Positions 36,152 through 47,976 of a stretch of DNA of 64,000 nucleotides are shown piece by piece. Where the stretch lies: contig JBAMJV010003307.1 of assembly GCA_037951105.1 (NCBI GenBank), positions 266,001 through 330,000 on the forward strand, in the 5' to 3' direction. Under the pieces are notes generated by a model. The model was given only the letters and a program-made list of their open reading frames with translations. It was not told the DNA's origin and did not search any database. A program made the position numbers and the translations under genes. This DNA is from Echinarachnius parma. Its lineage: Eukaryota > Echinodermata > Echinoidea > Clypeasteroida > Echinarachniidae. Within the stretch, counting starts at the first letter, position 1. The number at the start of each line of letters is the position of its first letter.

Positions 36152-38690
36152 GACAGTCAGTTGCTTAAACCACCGCTGCGTCTTGTCTCGACTAGACTGG
36201 GTCTAGGTTTAATTTCGTCCTATGATCAGCTCGCCCCCTGGCCTAGCATATTGCGCTACTAGAGTACGGTCACATTGTTTTTTAATATACTTTATTCTAC
36301 ATTTATTTTAGTAAATTGTATCATAGTTATTCTGTTGTATGATAGTTTCATTATAAAGTACACGTACATTTAAAATACAATATATTTTATTTTATAAAAA
36401 TGTGGGACATCATGTTTTTCCGAATTATTTATTGACTAGGTCTAATCATAATAAGTTGAACATGTGTGTGTAAAACCCACCTAAAATTGTATGGGGATCC
36501 AAACTCCGTATTATAAGTCTATAAATAGGCAGATGAGAATATCATAATTTATAATTGGAAGTTTCTGATGATTTTGCAATATAATATGTAATCTCCGTGA
36601 TAATACATTATCAAACTGGGAGGTCCCTTTTCTGAGTCGCCCTCTTTGACCAACTTAGAAACTGAGTTTTAGTGCTAAGTTAACAAGTCGTGCATGTTGT
36701 CATTAGTCCTGACGATGTTGACCCTTTTCACACACCGTGGGGTAAACGGAAATTCACCAGGCACACCTTGTATTTCTTTTGATTTCCCCGAGATTTCCCC
36801 TTATGTTTTGTATTGTTTATGTCAAATTGTCCGGGGATATTTATGTTCATGAAGCTATATTAAAAAGGAAAAAAGAGTATACATTCCATGTAAATATTTG
36901 TGGAATGTGAAAAATAGCCTTACAAGATATGTTTTTTTTTTCTCTAGTAAAAAATGAAACCTTTTAAAATGTATACAATTGTATTGACTCTACCGACCTC
37001 CTTTCGGGGTATTAGACTATTGGACATATTTACATAGTATAATAATTATAATAATATAACAATGATAATAAACATATGATAATGATAAACAAATATTTCA
37101 AAATCAAAGCAGCGATCTGGGCAATTCACCCACATGACTACGAGTGTGTTGTACATTACTACTATTTACCTTTGGCTCTTTAGAAAACTGTAACATAATG
37201 ATTCTAGCAAACTTTGATGCTATTTGACTTTTTCAAGGGCGGGGGGGGGGGGGGGGGGGGTGGGTATAGTTCGCCGACCAAACATTTTAGATGGGGGAAG
37301 GGGGTGTCGTCAACATTTTTTGAGTGGGGGAAGTGTCCGTCAACATTTTATTTTAACAAAACATCTCTAGCACAATTTTTAAAAATAAAGAAAGGTTGCC
37401 GAACCAATGCGAGTAGAGAGCGCCCCGTTTGTGTTTTAACAGCTCTTTTTACTTGGTTGTTTGTAGTTTTGTATACTTTCGAGCATGGTGGAGTTATAAC
37501 TTACTTAGTATATTATAGTTTTATCTGCAGGTTTTGGTAACTAAAATTCAGTTTGACCAAAACTGACTATCCCTTTGAACTGGAAGGTTAACTATAAACT
37601 AATGTATACTAACATTATGATAGTTCTTTGTCACAATATTTGATAGGCTGATGTTGTCAATGTATTGCATGTATGTATTTTGCGTTTGTCATATTATTTT
37701 GTTCAAGTTACCAGTTTCATCCTCTTCAGGTTACTTTTGAAGAGGATGAGTTACATTGGCTGTTAAATGATAATAATATTCGTTGCATATTTATTATGCC
37801 TTTAAATTAAGTTTTCTACTTTTAGATGGTCCATCAATTTCCATACTTAAATTTACTGTACAGTAATCTTTGTATAATGTACAAGTATTCTATCACAATT
37901 GTACCTTTTGTTGTTGTTTTTATCTCACATGTATACTTTTTTGTTTATTTACCTTGTAATATTGGGTAAATTACATTTAATGCAGAATAAAGTTTAAATT
38001 TCAAAATTAAAATGTACTTTTTACTTAAAACGCCGCGAATAGGGATTTATTTTTCCCCATTTCCCCCTCCATCAATCGATGACGTGGCCCGTGGTCAGAC
38101 TGATTGGGGTTTGTGGGGGCACCGGCCCTCAAGGTCTGCTTTCAACATTTTACCGCTTATGTTTTGTATTATTTTTGTGAAAATGGGGCATATGCCCCAT
38201 GGCTACGCCACTGTTGTTCGGAACCATACCAAGCTAAGAACGAGATATATAGAAAACCGATTACAAAATGAACAATTTTACCAGCACCCGTGAATTTTTA
38301 GCAACGGATAATTTTAGCACGGATCCCACTGTATTTATCATTATTATAGTTTAGCATTTGACACTGTGATGGCCATATCGACATTGCCGATGTGTCCCCT
38401 TTTCTATATAGCGCAATTATAATCGACACTACAGTGCCGTAGGTTTTCGCATACAACTTACGAATTGAATGCAGCTGCTACCCGTGAAGCGAATTCAGGG
38501 CTACGGTAATTGACCACCCATCTCCCCCGTAACTTGGGCATACGTCGCAGCCTGTTTGTGCTACGTGTATAAATTTCAGCACCCGATTTGAGATGATGAT
38601 GTTATGTAATACTAGTGAATCGAGATAGAATATTATGCTCCTTTCCACGGAAATCCTTTTTTACACCACGTCGTCGATTAAAGAGTAAAC
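36152..38690. promoter_or_regulatory. Divergent intergenic region between GTF3A and UBE2K
   Basis: The two start codons face away from each other across 2.5 kb, so this holds both promoters and 5' UTRs. I see no TATA box in a convincing place. It contains a G-run of about 20 at 37241-37260, the inverted repeat copy at 37400-37575 and otherwise AT-rich sequence. Whether one shared promoter exists cannot be told from the sequence. Confidence 0.5.
37400..37575 (-). repeat. Interspersed repeat, inverted copy of the 27641 family
   Basis: Carries GAGCATGGTGGAGTTATAAC, GGTTTTGGTAACTAAAATTC and TTTGACCAAAACTGACTATC, the reverse complement of the blocks at 27641-27825. It lies in the GTF3A-UBE2K intergenic region. 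Confidence 0.75.
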
Positions 38691-41600
38691 ATGGCTAACA
38701 TTGCAGTTGGAAGGATTCAACGTGAATTGAAAGAAGTGATGAATAGTGATGAGGTAAGCAAGCTATTCTGACTGAAATTTTCAATTTAAATTTAAATTAA
38801 TAAAACTATAAAATGATATCAACAATCTCTGTAGATTAAAGCTCTTATCCTATTAATTTAGTCTGATTTAGAATGGGGAAAGTAATTTCCAGTATTTTGG
38901 CCTCATTAATGATGTAATTTTCTATCAACTTAAAGGTAAATTGTAAGACAATATTTAATTGTAAATGATCTTCATGAACAGGAATGCCAAATGAAGGCGA
39001 AGATTATGAAAATACAGTTATTTATTTGATTTTTAATAAACGAGGGGGATGATCTTCATTGAAACAATTGGGTTCATATACATGTCCAGAGGTCCCTTAA
39101 TACAAACTGGTTCGCTCTGTGCAGTGCTCTAGTTTGGAAGAACGTTTGTAACTTTGTATAGAGACATTAATTAATTAACATTTATCATTCAGACATTTTT
39201 GTTGACATGCATGTTCTTCTTCTTCTTCGGGTTAATCTGCCTGAAGTCAAACCTGAAGATTCTTGCAGATACAACTGTTCAATAAACTGTTCAATGATTA
39301 TGTCCAATATGTATGAAAATGTGTCTTCCTACTCCTAGCATTCCCTTGAGCTAGCAGGGCTCCCAAGTAATTTAGGATATATTTATTAATCATTGATCAT
39401 TGTTTGTTAACCTTACAAGGCCAGGGCCCGGCACCATGCGTGTCGCTACGCGACACCAATGTTCATATTTAAATATCATTTGCATTTCAGTTGGCATTGA
39501 CCTCTGCAGATGTAGAATGGATCAGTCCTTTTTATTAATTTTACTAAGTTCTAACCTGCAGACACAAAAGGAAATTCTAAGCTTGCCTTGAATTATAAAA
39601 ACACATGGGCCAATACTTTTCTAAACTGTCTGTAAGCATTTCTTTAGTGGGGTAGTTACTTTTTGTGTTTGGTTTAGTTCATAAAATGGAGAGATAATCT
39701 GTCCCCTAGAGACACCTTACGAAGGAGGTAGGTTCAAATCACTCATACAGTCATAACCATACTGTTGTGTGTAGATTGCTGTACATTTACAATGCACCAG
39801 TGTCGGTGATCAGACTCAGAGCCTTGCCAACACATGCAGAATCTGTGATCTGCGCTACAAGGAAATGATATGAATGACGTGTAAATGGTCATCCCCTAGT
39901 GTGACTATAATTATACATATTTGTAGATGTGGTACAAACTCACCCCTACAAGTCAAGGGGTTGAATGCATAATGCTGCATTAACCCCTTACTCCTTTACC
40001 ATGCAAAGAGACCAAATTCAAGGCTGCCCTCAATGTCCAAGTTTAATTGATGGGGATTCCCTTTCTACCTAGCCTCAAACTAGTCTTTTCATACAAATTT
40101 AAATGAATTTGCTTCTTAACCATTGATTTTATGGCTGCCTACGAATAAGTAGCATGCCTTTGACATTGTGTCTTTTCAATCTTCTATTTAGTTCAGACAA
40201 TACTGGTTTCAAAGAGAGAAGTCACATTGCCTTGCAGGTGCATTCTTTGCTTTGACTCTTTGTGACTGGAATGTAATATAAAAGCTATTGTCTGGAAAGT
40301 CTGATAGCTGATTCAGAGTACTTTGAAGAAGGGCAAGTCCAAGCTATTTTGTAGGCATAACGCGTGGGACATCAGAGCGAAAATGAGAGCTTACTCTTAT
40401 AAGTAATACTGAAACACCAATTTTGTTTACATTTTAGATACTTTGGAGCAAATTTTATCAAATGCCAAAAAAAAAAATTGAAATTCTCCATGCATTAATG
40501 ATTTATGCGACTTTTTGCTAGCATCACGCGTGGGACCAGAGAAAGTTGGTATTTGTTAACGTTGACTTTGAATGTGAATTCCTCTGAATTTATAAACAAT
40601 ATCAAAACATGATTGGTATGTTCTTAAAGTGCATCTTGTGCTCTACTAGAATATGAAATTTCATCATCTCAAAACTTAAGAGTTTCACACAGGGTCAGTT
40701 TGAAAAAAAATTGCATTGTCACGCGTGGGACATGCAACGCGTGGGACATTTTTCTGCCATACGTTTTACATAGGCCCGCCACCCAATATGCCCTTATTAT
40801 AGATATTTCAAGAATTTGAGTTTGGAAAATGCTCAATTTTTGCATAAATGTTCTTTATGACATTTCTTAACAATATATAAAAACAAAAATTGCAAAAGCA
40901 AAATTTTTCCTTAAATGTATTTCTTTGTTTTGGGAAATTCTTATGTATTTCTTTGTTTTTCAACTTCCATTTTTACATCTTTTTTTTGATGAAATCAATT
41001 ATTCGCCATTGTCAAACAGTTATTGTTCTTAAAAGTATTTATTTGCAGTGATTAAAATAAGAAATAATTGAGTTTTTATAAATCATATGAAAAACACTAT
41101 TTTCCATAGGATTTGTACATAAATCACAAAATCATGCAATTTCTGGAATGACTTCCACTTCGAAAAAGTAATGTGACTTTGTGAGGGTCTAGCTGTTCGG
41201 CATAAATTTGGTCTCAAAAGTTGCGCAAGACTTTAAAGAAAACACTTGTAAAGTTTCGGGACAATATCTTTGCGCATTGCAAAATTATCGTGTATTTGCC
41301 AATTGGCTAAAACAAGATTTTTAAAAACCCATTGCTTTACTGTACAGATTGTCCCACGCGTTACAAAATGTCCCACGCGTGACAAAATCTAATTGTAGAA
41401 TTATGCTAATAAGGTATATGTCCTTAACTTTTGTTGCTATGTTATGGATGTCCCCCAAGGTAAATTAGAACTTTGTAGAGTTTCAGAAAAATGAACCTTT
41501 CGATTAACGAGTAATCGAAACAATAAGATGTAAAAATGTAACGCGTGGGACATGCTGATTTTGGAACGCATCTAATTTGCATATTGAATGAGATAACAAG

Positions 41601-44600
41601 CTGAAAGTTATAATCCCATTTCCTTATTGTAATGACATCAGGTCAAGCCAATAATAAGTAAATAATCATTACAAGCATTTTAAATATGATTTAATTTGTC
41701 TTTAATTCAGATGTCCCACGCGTTATGCTGATTAACATATTATGCAAATATATTTGATTAATACTACTTATTGGAGCCACCCTTAAAATTTTTGTTTTCA
41801 AATTATCAAAATTCAATATCTCAGCTTTAAAATGACATCAAGTTTCACTTGATTGGGTGAAGATGAAAATTCACCCCCTTGGGAACAAATACCTTGGACT
41901 TGCCCAGAACCCATTGTCAGTTAGGTCATTCAGAAACTAATCTCTTAAATAATCCCTTCAGCCTTTTGATCATAATGGCTGGCAGACAAGCCTAAACATG
42001 TAAACAACTGTTCTAAACTTGTGGTTGAGTGCTGCACAGCCAGAAAGCTCATGCAAGGATTGGTTCTTCAAGTCAAAGATCAGATATTTAAAAACTGGAA
42101 TTTAAAGTGCTTCTGACATTGGAAAGTTCATGTAAGTTTGAAATTATTTTCAATTCTAACCCCCCATCATGTTAAGTTTGATTAATTGGTGAGATTTTAG
42201 CTAGAAATGTTTTTTATGATTTTTGCCAGTCTCACAAACTTATTTACTGCAGCCTGCCTATGACATAGGTGTTAGAGTAGTACAAACTACACATTAAGGT
42301 CCGAGAGTTAAATAGGCTTATTTTCTTGTTTCTACAGGCTATCAAGAACCAGATAAAGATCACAATTTTAGACCACGATTACTCAGAGCTGGACGGAGAG
42401 ATCATCGGTCCCCCCGAGACACCCTACGAAGGAGGAAGGTTCAAACTAAACATCAAAGTCCCAGAGACTTATCCATTCAATCCACCTCAGGTATCTTTTT
42501 CAGCTTTCTATTAATATCTTATTTTATCCATTGCCTATAGATAGAGTACAGAAGCTATCACGTCATCAAAATAACTTTATGAACCAGAGCACTATAACAC
42601 TGATTGCCCATTGAAGTAAAATTCATTCGGATGGGCATATCTCAGCCAATACTTAAAGTGAGGTCTGTAAAGTGTCAGATATTGCCCAAAATGACATTTG
42701 AGACTTCAATCCTGTACCAAAATCATTGTAAGATATGTCCGAATGATGTGTGAAAGTTTCATTGAAAAAGAACACTGCTTTCCTGGTTAAAAAAGCGAAA
42801 ATATGCGTCAGCTTTTACAACGGACGTTTATGAGGTTTATGACCGTTTGTTAACGCTTTTGAGCTGAATGATAGATATCGTCATACTAAAGGGGCATTTG
42901 AAAAAATCTAACCCTATTTTATTCTTCTCTTACCATAAGCTAAACAACACGGTAGAAGAGAAACAAGGAAGCTCCAAGTAATTTTCGTGGAGTTAGACAC
43001 TTTACCGGCCTTTAACATATTCAATTGATTTTCGACATTTGGACAATATTTTTGATGCTCTTTCGGAAAATGAAGTTCAAATTTAAAAATTCTAAAAATA
43101 TATTGTTGATGACGTCACACTTCACCACTCTATGGGAACGTGATGGGCTATGTACAAACAACAAAGTATATGGGAATTTACAAAAAATGACTTCTAATGA
43201 TTTTGCACATTACAACAAAGTCAACCAGTATCTTTAACTAAAATGGATGTACTAACTTTGATGACACAGTATGCAAAAAGTGATGAATGGTTGATAAAGT
43301 GTGTATTGTTGTTGGCCGAGTAATGAGCGAAAATGCTAAGTGATATTCACTAACTCATTGCAATAACTTTGTACATGGTTATGAGTATGACTATATAGTG
43401 GATAGTTCAAAATCCAAACACTTCAGTCGTTTATTTCTTTTTAACGAAAAGGAAATTATAAAAAAAACGTAACCTGTCCCATGCTTCTAGATTGTTAATA
43501 TGAATGCAACAAGGTATGAGAGAACCACTAGAGTTCCAAGTAAGTTTTAAGGATTTGGACAATGTTACTAGATCCTTTTAAATGTGTGCATGGTGAGAGG
43601 TATTATGAATGAAGAAAGAAAGGTTGCAGTAGTAAAGCATAAGGCTAGGTATAGATTTTGTAACATGTTTTCCGTGACTGTCATCAGATGAATGTAATGA
43701 CAGACTGTAGAGTATTGCAGTGCAAAGTCTGATGTGGTGTTGCCAACTCATAACATTTCAGTTCTGCTGATATGATCTTATTCAATTCTAGACTTGTTTA
43801 TTGTGGCATTAAAAAGATTTACATTACAGTTTTTTGTCTAAGGTGTATGATGTATCTATCAAAGATAATGACAATGTTTCTTATTTCTTTCATAAAATGT
43901 AGATTCTCCTCTCTCTGTATACAGTCATACCTAGTCATAGTAGCAAACCTTATTATAATAGTACAGTGGCCACTAAGCTGCAGACAAAAACACATTAGGA
44001 AACCTGTCTACCTTGGATGGTCGCTATCCACAGGTTTGACCGTATTTTTCATTTTATCGACTCACACCAGGTTAAATTTGTGACAAAGATCTGGCATCCC
44101 AACATCAGTTCGGTGACGGGGGCCATCTGTTTGGACATCCTAAAGGATCAGTGGGCGGCGGCCATGACGCTACGCACCGTTCTGCTGTCATTGCAGGCGT
44201 TACTAGCGGACGCAGAGCCAGACGACCCGCAAGATGCTGTCGTAGCTAAACAGGTGAGTCATATTCACTGGACATGCATAGTTTTACCTTGCCCTCGTCT
44301 CACTCAAACACATCTAGGCGTAAGAGGCCGGGGGCTAGGGATAAAGATGATCATGGACAATACTCTTTGAAAATCGAGACACTGGACCGGACATCGATAT
44401 ATATGCAAGGAGCAGTTGATGTATTAAAGTAGAATTTAGTTAGTTTTAAAATATGTTGAAAGTATACCCTAATGTTATCCACATATTGAACATTACTTTT
44501 AATATGTCTTATTTGCTCTTTCAGAACTTTGCTTTTACTATACCGTATAATTTTAATTTGTCCACAGTACAAAGATGACCATGATGAATACTTAAAAAAG

Positions 44601-45886
44601 GCGAGACACTGGACCTCTATATACGCTGGGGGCAGTGCCACGGATGAGGAGCTAGAACAGAAAGTCAAACAAATTACAGAAATGGGCTTTGAAGAAGTGA
44701 GTTTCTCTCTCTTAAAGGAACTACAGCGTCTAGATGGCGTAATTTTCACAATTAGGCTCTCTATAAGTAATTTTTCCTTAAGAAAAAGAATTTGGCAGTC
44801 ATTTCCCATGAAATCAATCAATTTTGGGGTAATTAGTAAATATCCTTTTAAATCGCCAAAATTGGTGTGACGTCATCTAAAGACGCCTCTCTAAATTCTC
44901 TAGATGACGTGAGCCGATGAATTGTCAATCACATGTCAATCACGCTGCTGATTTTGGACCCTAAATGTAAACTGGCTGCTAAGTGAGATTTGGCATCAAA
45001 AAATAAGCCTAAAATCACTACTGTGTTTATTTTCATGGGTTTTTTTTCTGCAGACCTAGTTTACAAGTCATCACCTATGGAATAAGTGCCAAAATACGTT
45101 GTATTCTTTAGTTCCTTTAAGTTATATTTTTAGAATTTGTTCCCCGGAGACGATATTACTCGTTAGTACATCCTCAGATTGCGTTTTTAAAAACACATGA
45201 ATCTAGAAATGTACATAGATTCTTCAAATGTTTTTTTTGTTTGTATATGGAATGCAATTGTGAACGATAGCCCACCTGAACTTTGGTGAAGCTCTGGGAG
45301 GCCAATAAAGTGGTCCACTGCAACTGAAATAGATAAAATGTTTTCAAAACACGAAAGAGGATTAACAATAAGACCCAACGTTTATCAATCAAAGTTTGAG
45401 TAGGAAGAATCCAGGTATGCAGCCCTTGAAGGCTTGTAGGCTTTGAAGGTTTATGTAAAATATAAATTAACTTGATTTAAATCATGTACAAATAGGTAAT
45501 GATCAGTTTAATAAAATAATTGTACGATTGTGCTTAAATAGTACTTTGTGTAATACATTTTTGGGTAATTGTAAACTTATTTGTTTGTTTGTATTATTTC
45601 TTCTTTACTTTTGTTTTTTTCTTTTACTCTGTTTAATTCTCTTATATGGAGATCGTTAACCAATTTGTTTGTATTTTGTCTTTGTTACTTTGTTTGATTC
45701 TCTTTTTGGGGATTGATTATTAAACATGTTTGTGTTTTCTTGTTTGTTTAATTCTCTTTTTTGGGATTGATTATTAAACATGTTTGTGTTTTCTTGTTTG
45801 TTTACTTTCCACAGACGAGTGCGAGGGAAGCATTACAATCATCGTGTTGGGACTTAGAGAAAGCCATCGAAAGTCTGATGAGTTGA
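38691..45886 (+). CDS. UBE2K: Ubiquitin-conjugating enzyme E2 K (E2-25K/HIP2)
   Basis: Exons 38691-38753, 42338-42490, 44071-44253, 44568-44696 and 45815-45886, each joined in phase 0, give 199 aa (human protein 200). The enzyme takes ubiquitin from E1 as a thioester and builds Lys48-linked chains, in cytosol and nucleus. The UBC fold spans about residues 1-155: [74 protein letters not shown]. Active-site Cys92 lies in the [12 protein letters not shown] motif. A C-terminal UBA domain follows ([20 protein letters not shown] to IESLMS), with the MGF loop intact, as in animal UBE2K. The start matches the family N-terminus. A TTAA MITE begins about 15 bases past the exon 4 donor. Intron 1 (3.6 kb) holds a copy of part of exon 2 and a large TIR element. 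Confidence 0.97.
39687..39740 (+). pseudogene. Partial duplicate of UBE2K exon 2 in intron 1
   Basis: GAGACACCTTACGAAGGAGG and flanking bases match exon 2 (42393-42450). Translated, [17 protein letters not shown] differs from the real [17 protein letters not shown] at two residues. An in-frame stop lies just upstream and the frame ends a few codons after, so it is not a full exon. A GGAGGTAGGT sequence could mimic a donor. Confidence 0.75.
40331..41905. mobile_element. TIR element with eight internal ACGCGTGGGAC motifs
   Basis: Exact 13-base TIRs, GGGCAAGTCCAAG at 40331 and CTTGGACTTGCCC ending 41905, are flanked by AGAA on both sides (40327-40330 and 41906-41909), a 4-base target duplication. 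Inside, ACGCGTGGGAC occurs at 40360, 40526, 40721, 40737 and 41541 on plus, and inverted at 41351, 41370 and 41713. Copies near the left end point inward from the left, and most near the right end are inverted, as expected of subterminal transposase-binding repeats. The 1,575-base interior has no coding frame, so it is non-autonomous. The superfamily is unknown. Confidence 0.85.
43312..43582 (+). repeat. Interspersed repeat, second copy of the 31095 family
   Basis: Same order of blocks as at 31095-31360, in the same orientation, with moderate divergence. It lies in UBE2K intron 2. Sequence near 42680-42780 also matches 32290-32400 (GAGACTTCAAT, ATCATTGTAAGAT, GTGTGAAAGTTTCAT), a second shared family. 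Confidence 0.75.
43928..44035. repeat. Fragment of the CAAACCT/AGGTTTG MITE family
   Basis: Contains AGTGGCCACTAAGCTGCAG and ACCTGTCTACCTTGG, ending CCACAGGTTTGACCGTA, similar to 25114-25293. Its right end lies about 35 bases before the exon 3 acceptor of UBE2K. Confidence 0.6.
44716..45116. mobile_element. TTAA-flanked MITE beside UBE2K exon 4
   Basis: TTAA at 44712-44715 and 45117-45120 flanks ends AGGAACTACAG and, inverted, AGGAACTAAAG. An inner hairpin (GTGACGTCATCTAAAGA versus TCTAGATGACGTGAG) sits near 44868-44910. TTAA duplications are typical of piggyBac-like and Kolobok-like elements. It starts only ~15 bases past the donor of exon 4. Confidence 0.8.
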
Positions 45887-46680
45887 GACTAGCTACTATT
45901 TTCTTTCTTTTTTAAAAACATATCTTCTCTATTCATTATTCTATAACAAAAATGTTCTTATTTAAAGAGAGTAAATGCCAAGAAGAAGGAAATTGGAAAT
46001 ACATGTATGAAAAGGTCTTTAAATTAGAATTCTGGTGGTAAAGAAAACAAACTGGAGCATTGTTTGACCCGGATTTCTCTTGGGTGTGGATGAAAATGAA
46101 ATTAGATTTTCTTTCTTGGGTGGTTGGAGTGATTGCGTCGTAAAATTTGGGAATTGAAGACTCTTGGGTAGATCTGTAAGCGATCTCTATTGTTCAGGAG
46201 GGGGGGGGGGGGGGGGTGGTGATTTATTCATTCACCCTTCCTGGAACAAAGGATCTTTGCACAGATGTATGCCAACAATGCATTAAGAGCAGCACATTCA
46301 GGGAATCATGCGAGAGCGCGGTGCTCACACAACTCAACAGCAAATTTACGCTACAGAGCTTGTGTGTGTGCGTAAAGATGGCGTATCCCCTCATACCCTT
46401 TGAAAAAAAGACCTGACAGTGCGTTCACTTTAACACCACTTGGTACTACTCATACTGACATTACCATACTGTTGTGTTTTGCAGGCAATGCATAGACAAT
46501 GCATGGCTTGCATGTATTGTTGGCATGCTGACACATGCATTGTCTATGTACTATGTGTGACCTGAAAATTGTGTGTATGGCGTTTAAATTGTCATAATTG
46601 CACATGATCACCATTTACATTGTAGATATGTGCTCGTACCTGGTCATATGAATACCAATGGTTTGTAACACAGATAATGG
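45887..46680. other. Probable UBE2K 3' UTR with G-run and small hairpin
   Basis: Follows the stop codon. It has a G-run at 46199-46216 and a hairpin-like pair, CATAGACAATGCATG near 46490 and CATGCATTGTCTATG near 46533. The end of the transcript is not evident. Confidence 0.4.
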
Positions 46681-46683
46681 GTG

Positions 46684-46749
46684 GAATTCACAAAGGAAGT
46701 TTATAGGTTTGTTTAAACCTCCTACAAACCTCCTTTGTGAATCCGGGCC
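46684..46749. repeat. Small palindromic MITE (TTCACAAAGGA ends)
   Basis: GGAATTCACAAAGGAAGTTT pairs with the inverted AACCTCCTTTGTGAATCC, with TTTGTTTAAACCT near the middle. About 65 bases. Confidence 0.75.
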
Positions 46750-46845
46750 ATTGTGTCTATGTAACAGAGAGGCTTAATGAAAGATTCAGCACAGTGTATA
46801 GAGTTCCGAATTAGTGATGTCACATTATTTTGTTATACCATAGTA

Positions 46846-47103
46846 ACCCAGGGTGAAATTCCCATTGACTATATTACCAATTGAAATTAATTGGTAATCG
46901 AAGAGCATGCATATATGGAAAATTAAACAATTTGGAAAATTGAAATCAATGGGTACCAATTGAATTCAATTGGTACCAATTAGAATTTCAATGGGTACCC
47001 ATTGGTTTCAATGGGTACCATTAGAATTTCAATTGGTATTTCGTCCTGGGCATTAAAACCAATGGGTACCCATTGAAATTCAACTGGATTTTCATCCTGG
47101 GAA
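46846..47103. mobile_element. Foldback element built of CAATGGGTACCCATTG palindromes
   Basis: The ends CCCAGGGTGAAATTCCCATT and, inverted, CCCAGGATGAAAATCCAGTT pair. The inside is a chain of near-palindromes: AATTGGTACCAATT, CAATGGGTACCCATTG and variants, at least six copies in 250 bases. Confidence 0.8.
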
Positions 47104-47573
47104 TGGTTCTAAACAACTTGTCCTTTGATTCGGGCTTTTATAGTGGGATGGAGCTGGATGATTGCCTTCTTTTCAACCGCTAGGTCAGAAATATATAGCT
47201 TGCCTGACATTGTTTAGAACCACTACCCGTGGCAATGAATAGCTGTGACGTCACACTTCTGTACTCTATTCAGGCAGCTAGTTATATGGTACCGTTTCCA
47301 TATCATGTGTTCTCATAAAATGTGTCTGTTTTATTGAATTTTGAAGGGGAAAATGGTATAATTCTATTTTTGGGATAGAAATATAAACATTCATTTTTTG
47401 TTTTCGGTTGAATGCTGACAAAATTGTGTCTAACGCTGTTTTGAAGACAACATTTGTGAACACTCTTTGCTTGCCACACTATATTGTGCAGTACGCCCCT
47501 ACTTAATTTGTTCTACAGTATTGTGTCAATTTGATCTGAGAGTAAGGTATGGGGTGCATTATTTGGTAATTAA

Positions 47574-47972
47574 AGTGATCCATTAACTTTGTAAAATTCA
47601 ACCGAAAATCACTTGGAGCTTTCACACTTCTCTTGTACCTTGTTGTTTGGCTTATGGTAACAGAAGATTGAAATGGGTTTTTTACTTTTCAAATGTCTCC
47701 CTAATTATGGAGATATTTAAGATTGAATTTGGAAGCTTCTATAGACACTTTGACTCGTTTCCAAATACTTCACACGAATGATTGGGATAAAATCAGACAT
47801 TGATTTTCTCTGTTTTCACTAGGTACGGTAAACATAATTCTTTTTCTATGAAAATCTCACATATCATTCCCAAAAATCTAACAGTTAACCTGTTCCCTTG
47901 GAGTTTCTGAAATCCCCATAGACTTTGTACACAACCCACCCAGTTCTTGTAGTCAAGGGGTTAATGGATCTT
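47574..47972. mobile_element. TTAA-flanked MITE, ~400 bases
   Basis: TTAA at 47570-47573 and 47973-47976 flanks ends AGTGATCCATTAACTT and, inverted, AAGATCCATTAACC. Related copies are at 34274-34445 and 56385-56476. No coding frame. Confidence 0.85.
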
Positions 47973-47976
47973 TTAA

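Noticed and set aside
43772-44370. Short frames overlapping UBE2K exon 3 on both sides of the acceptor
   Set aside because: Intron read-through; the exon boundary is set by CACACCAG|GTTAAA and the E2 family sequence.
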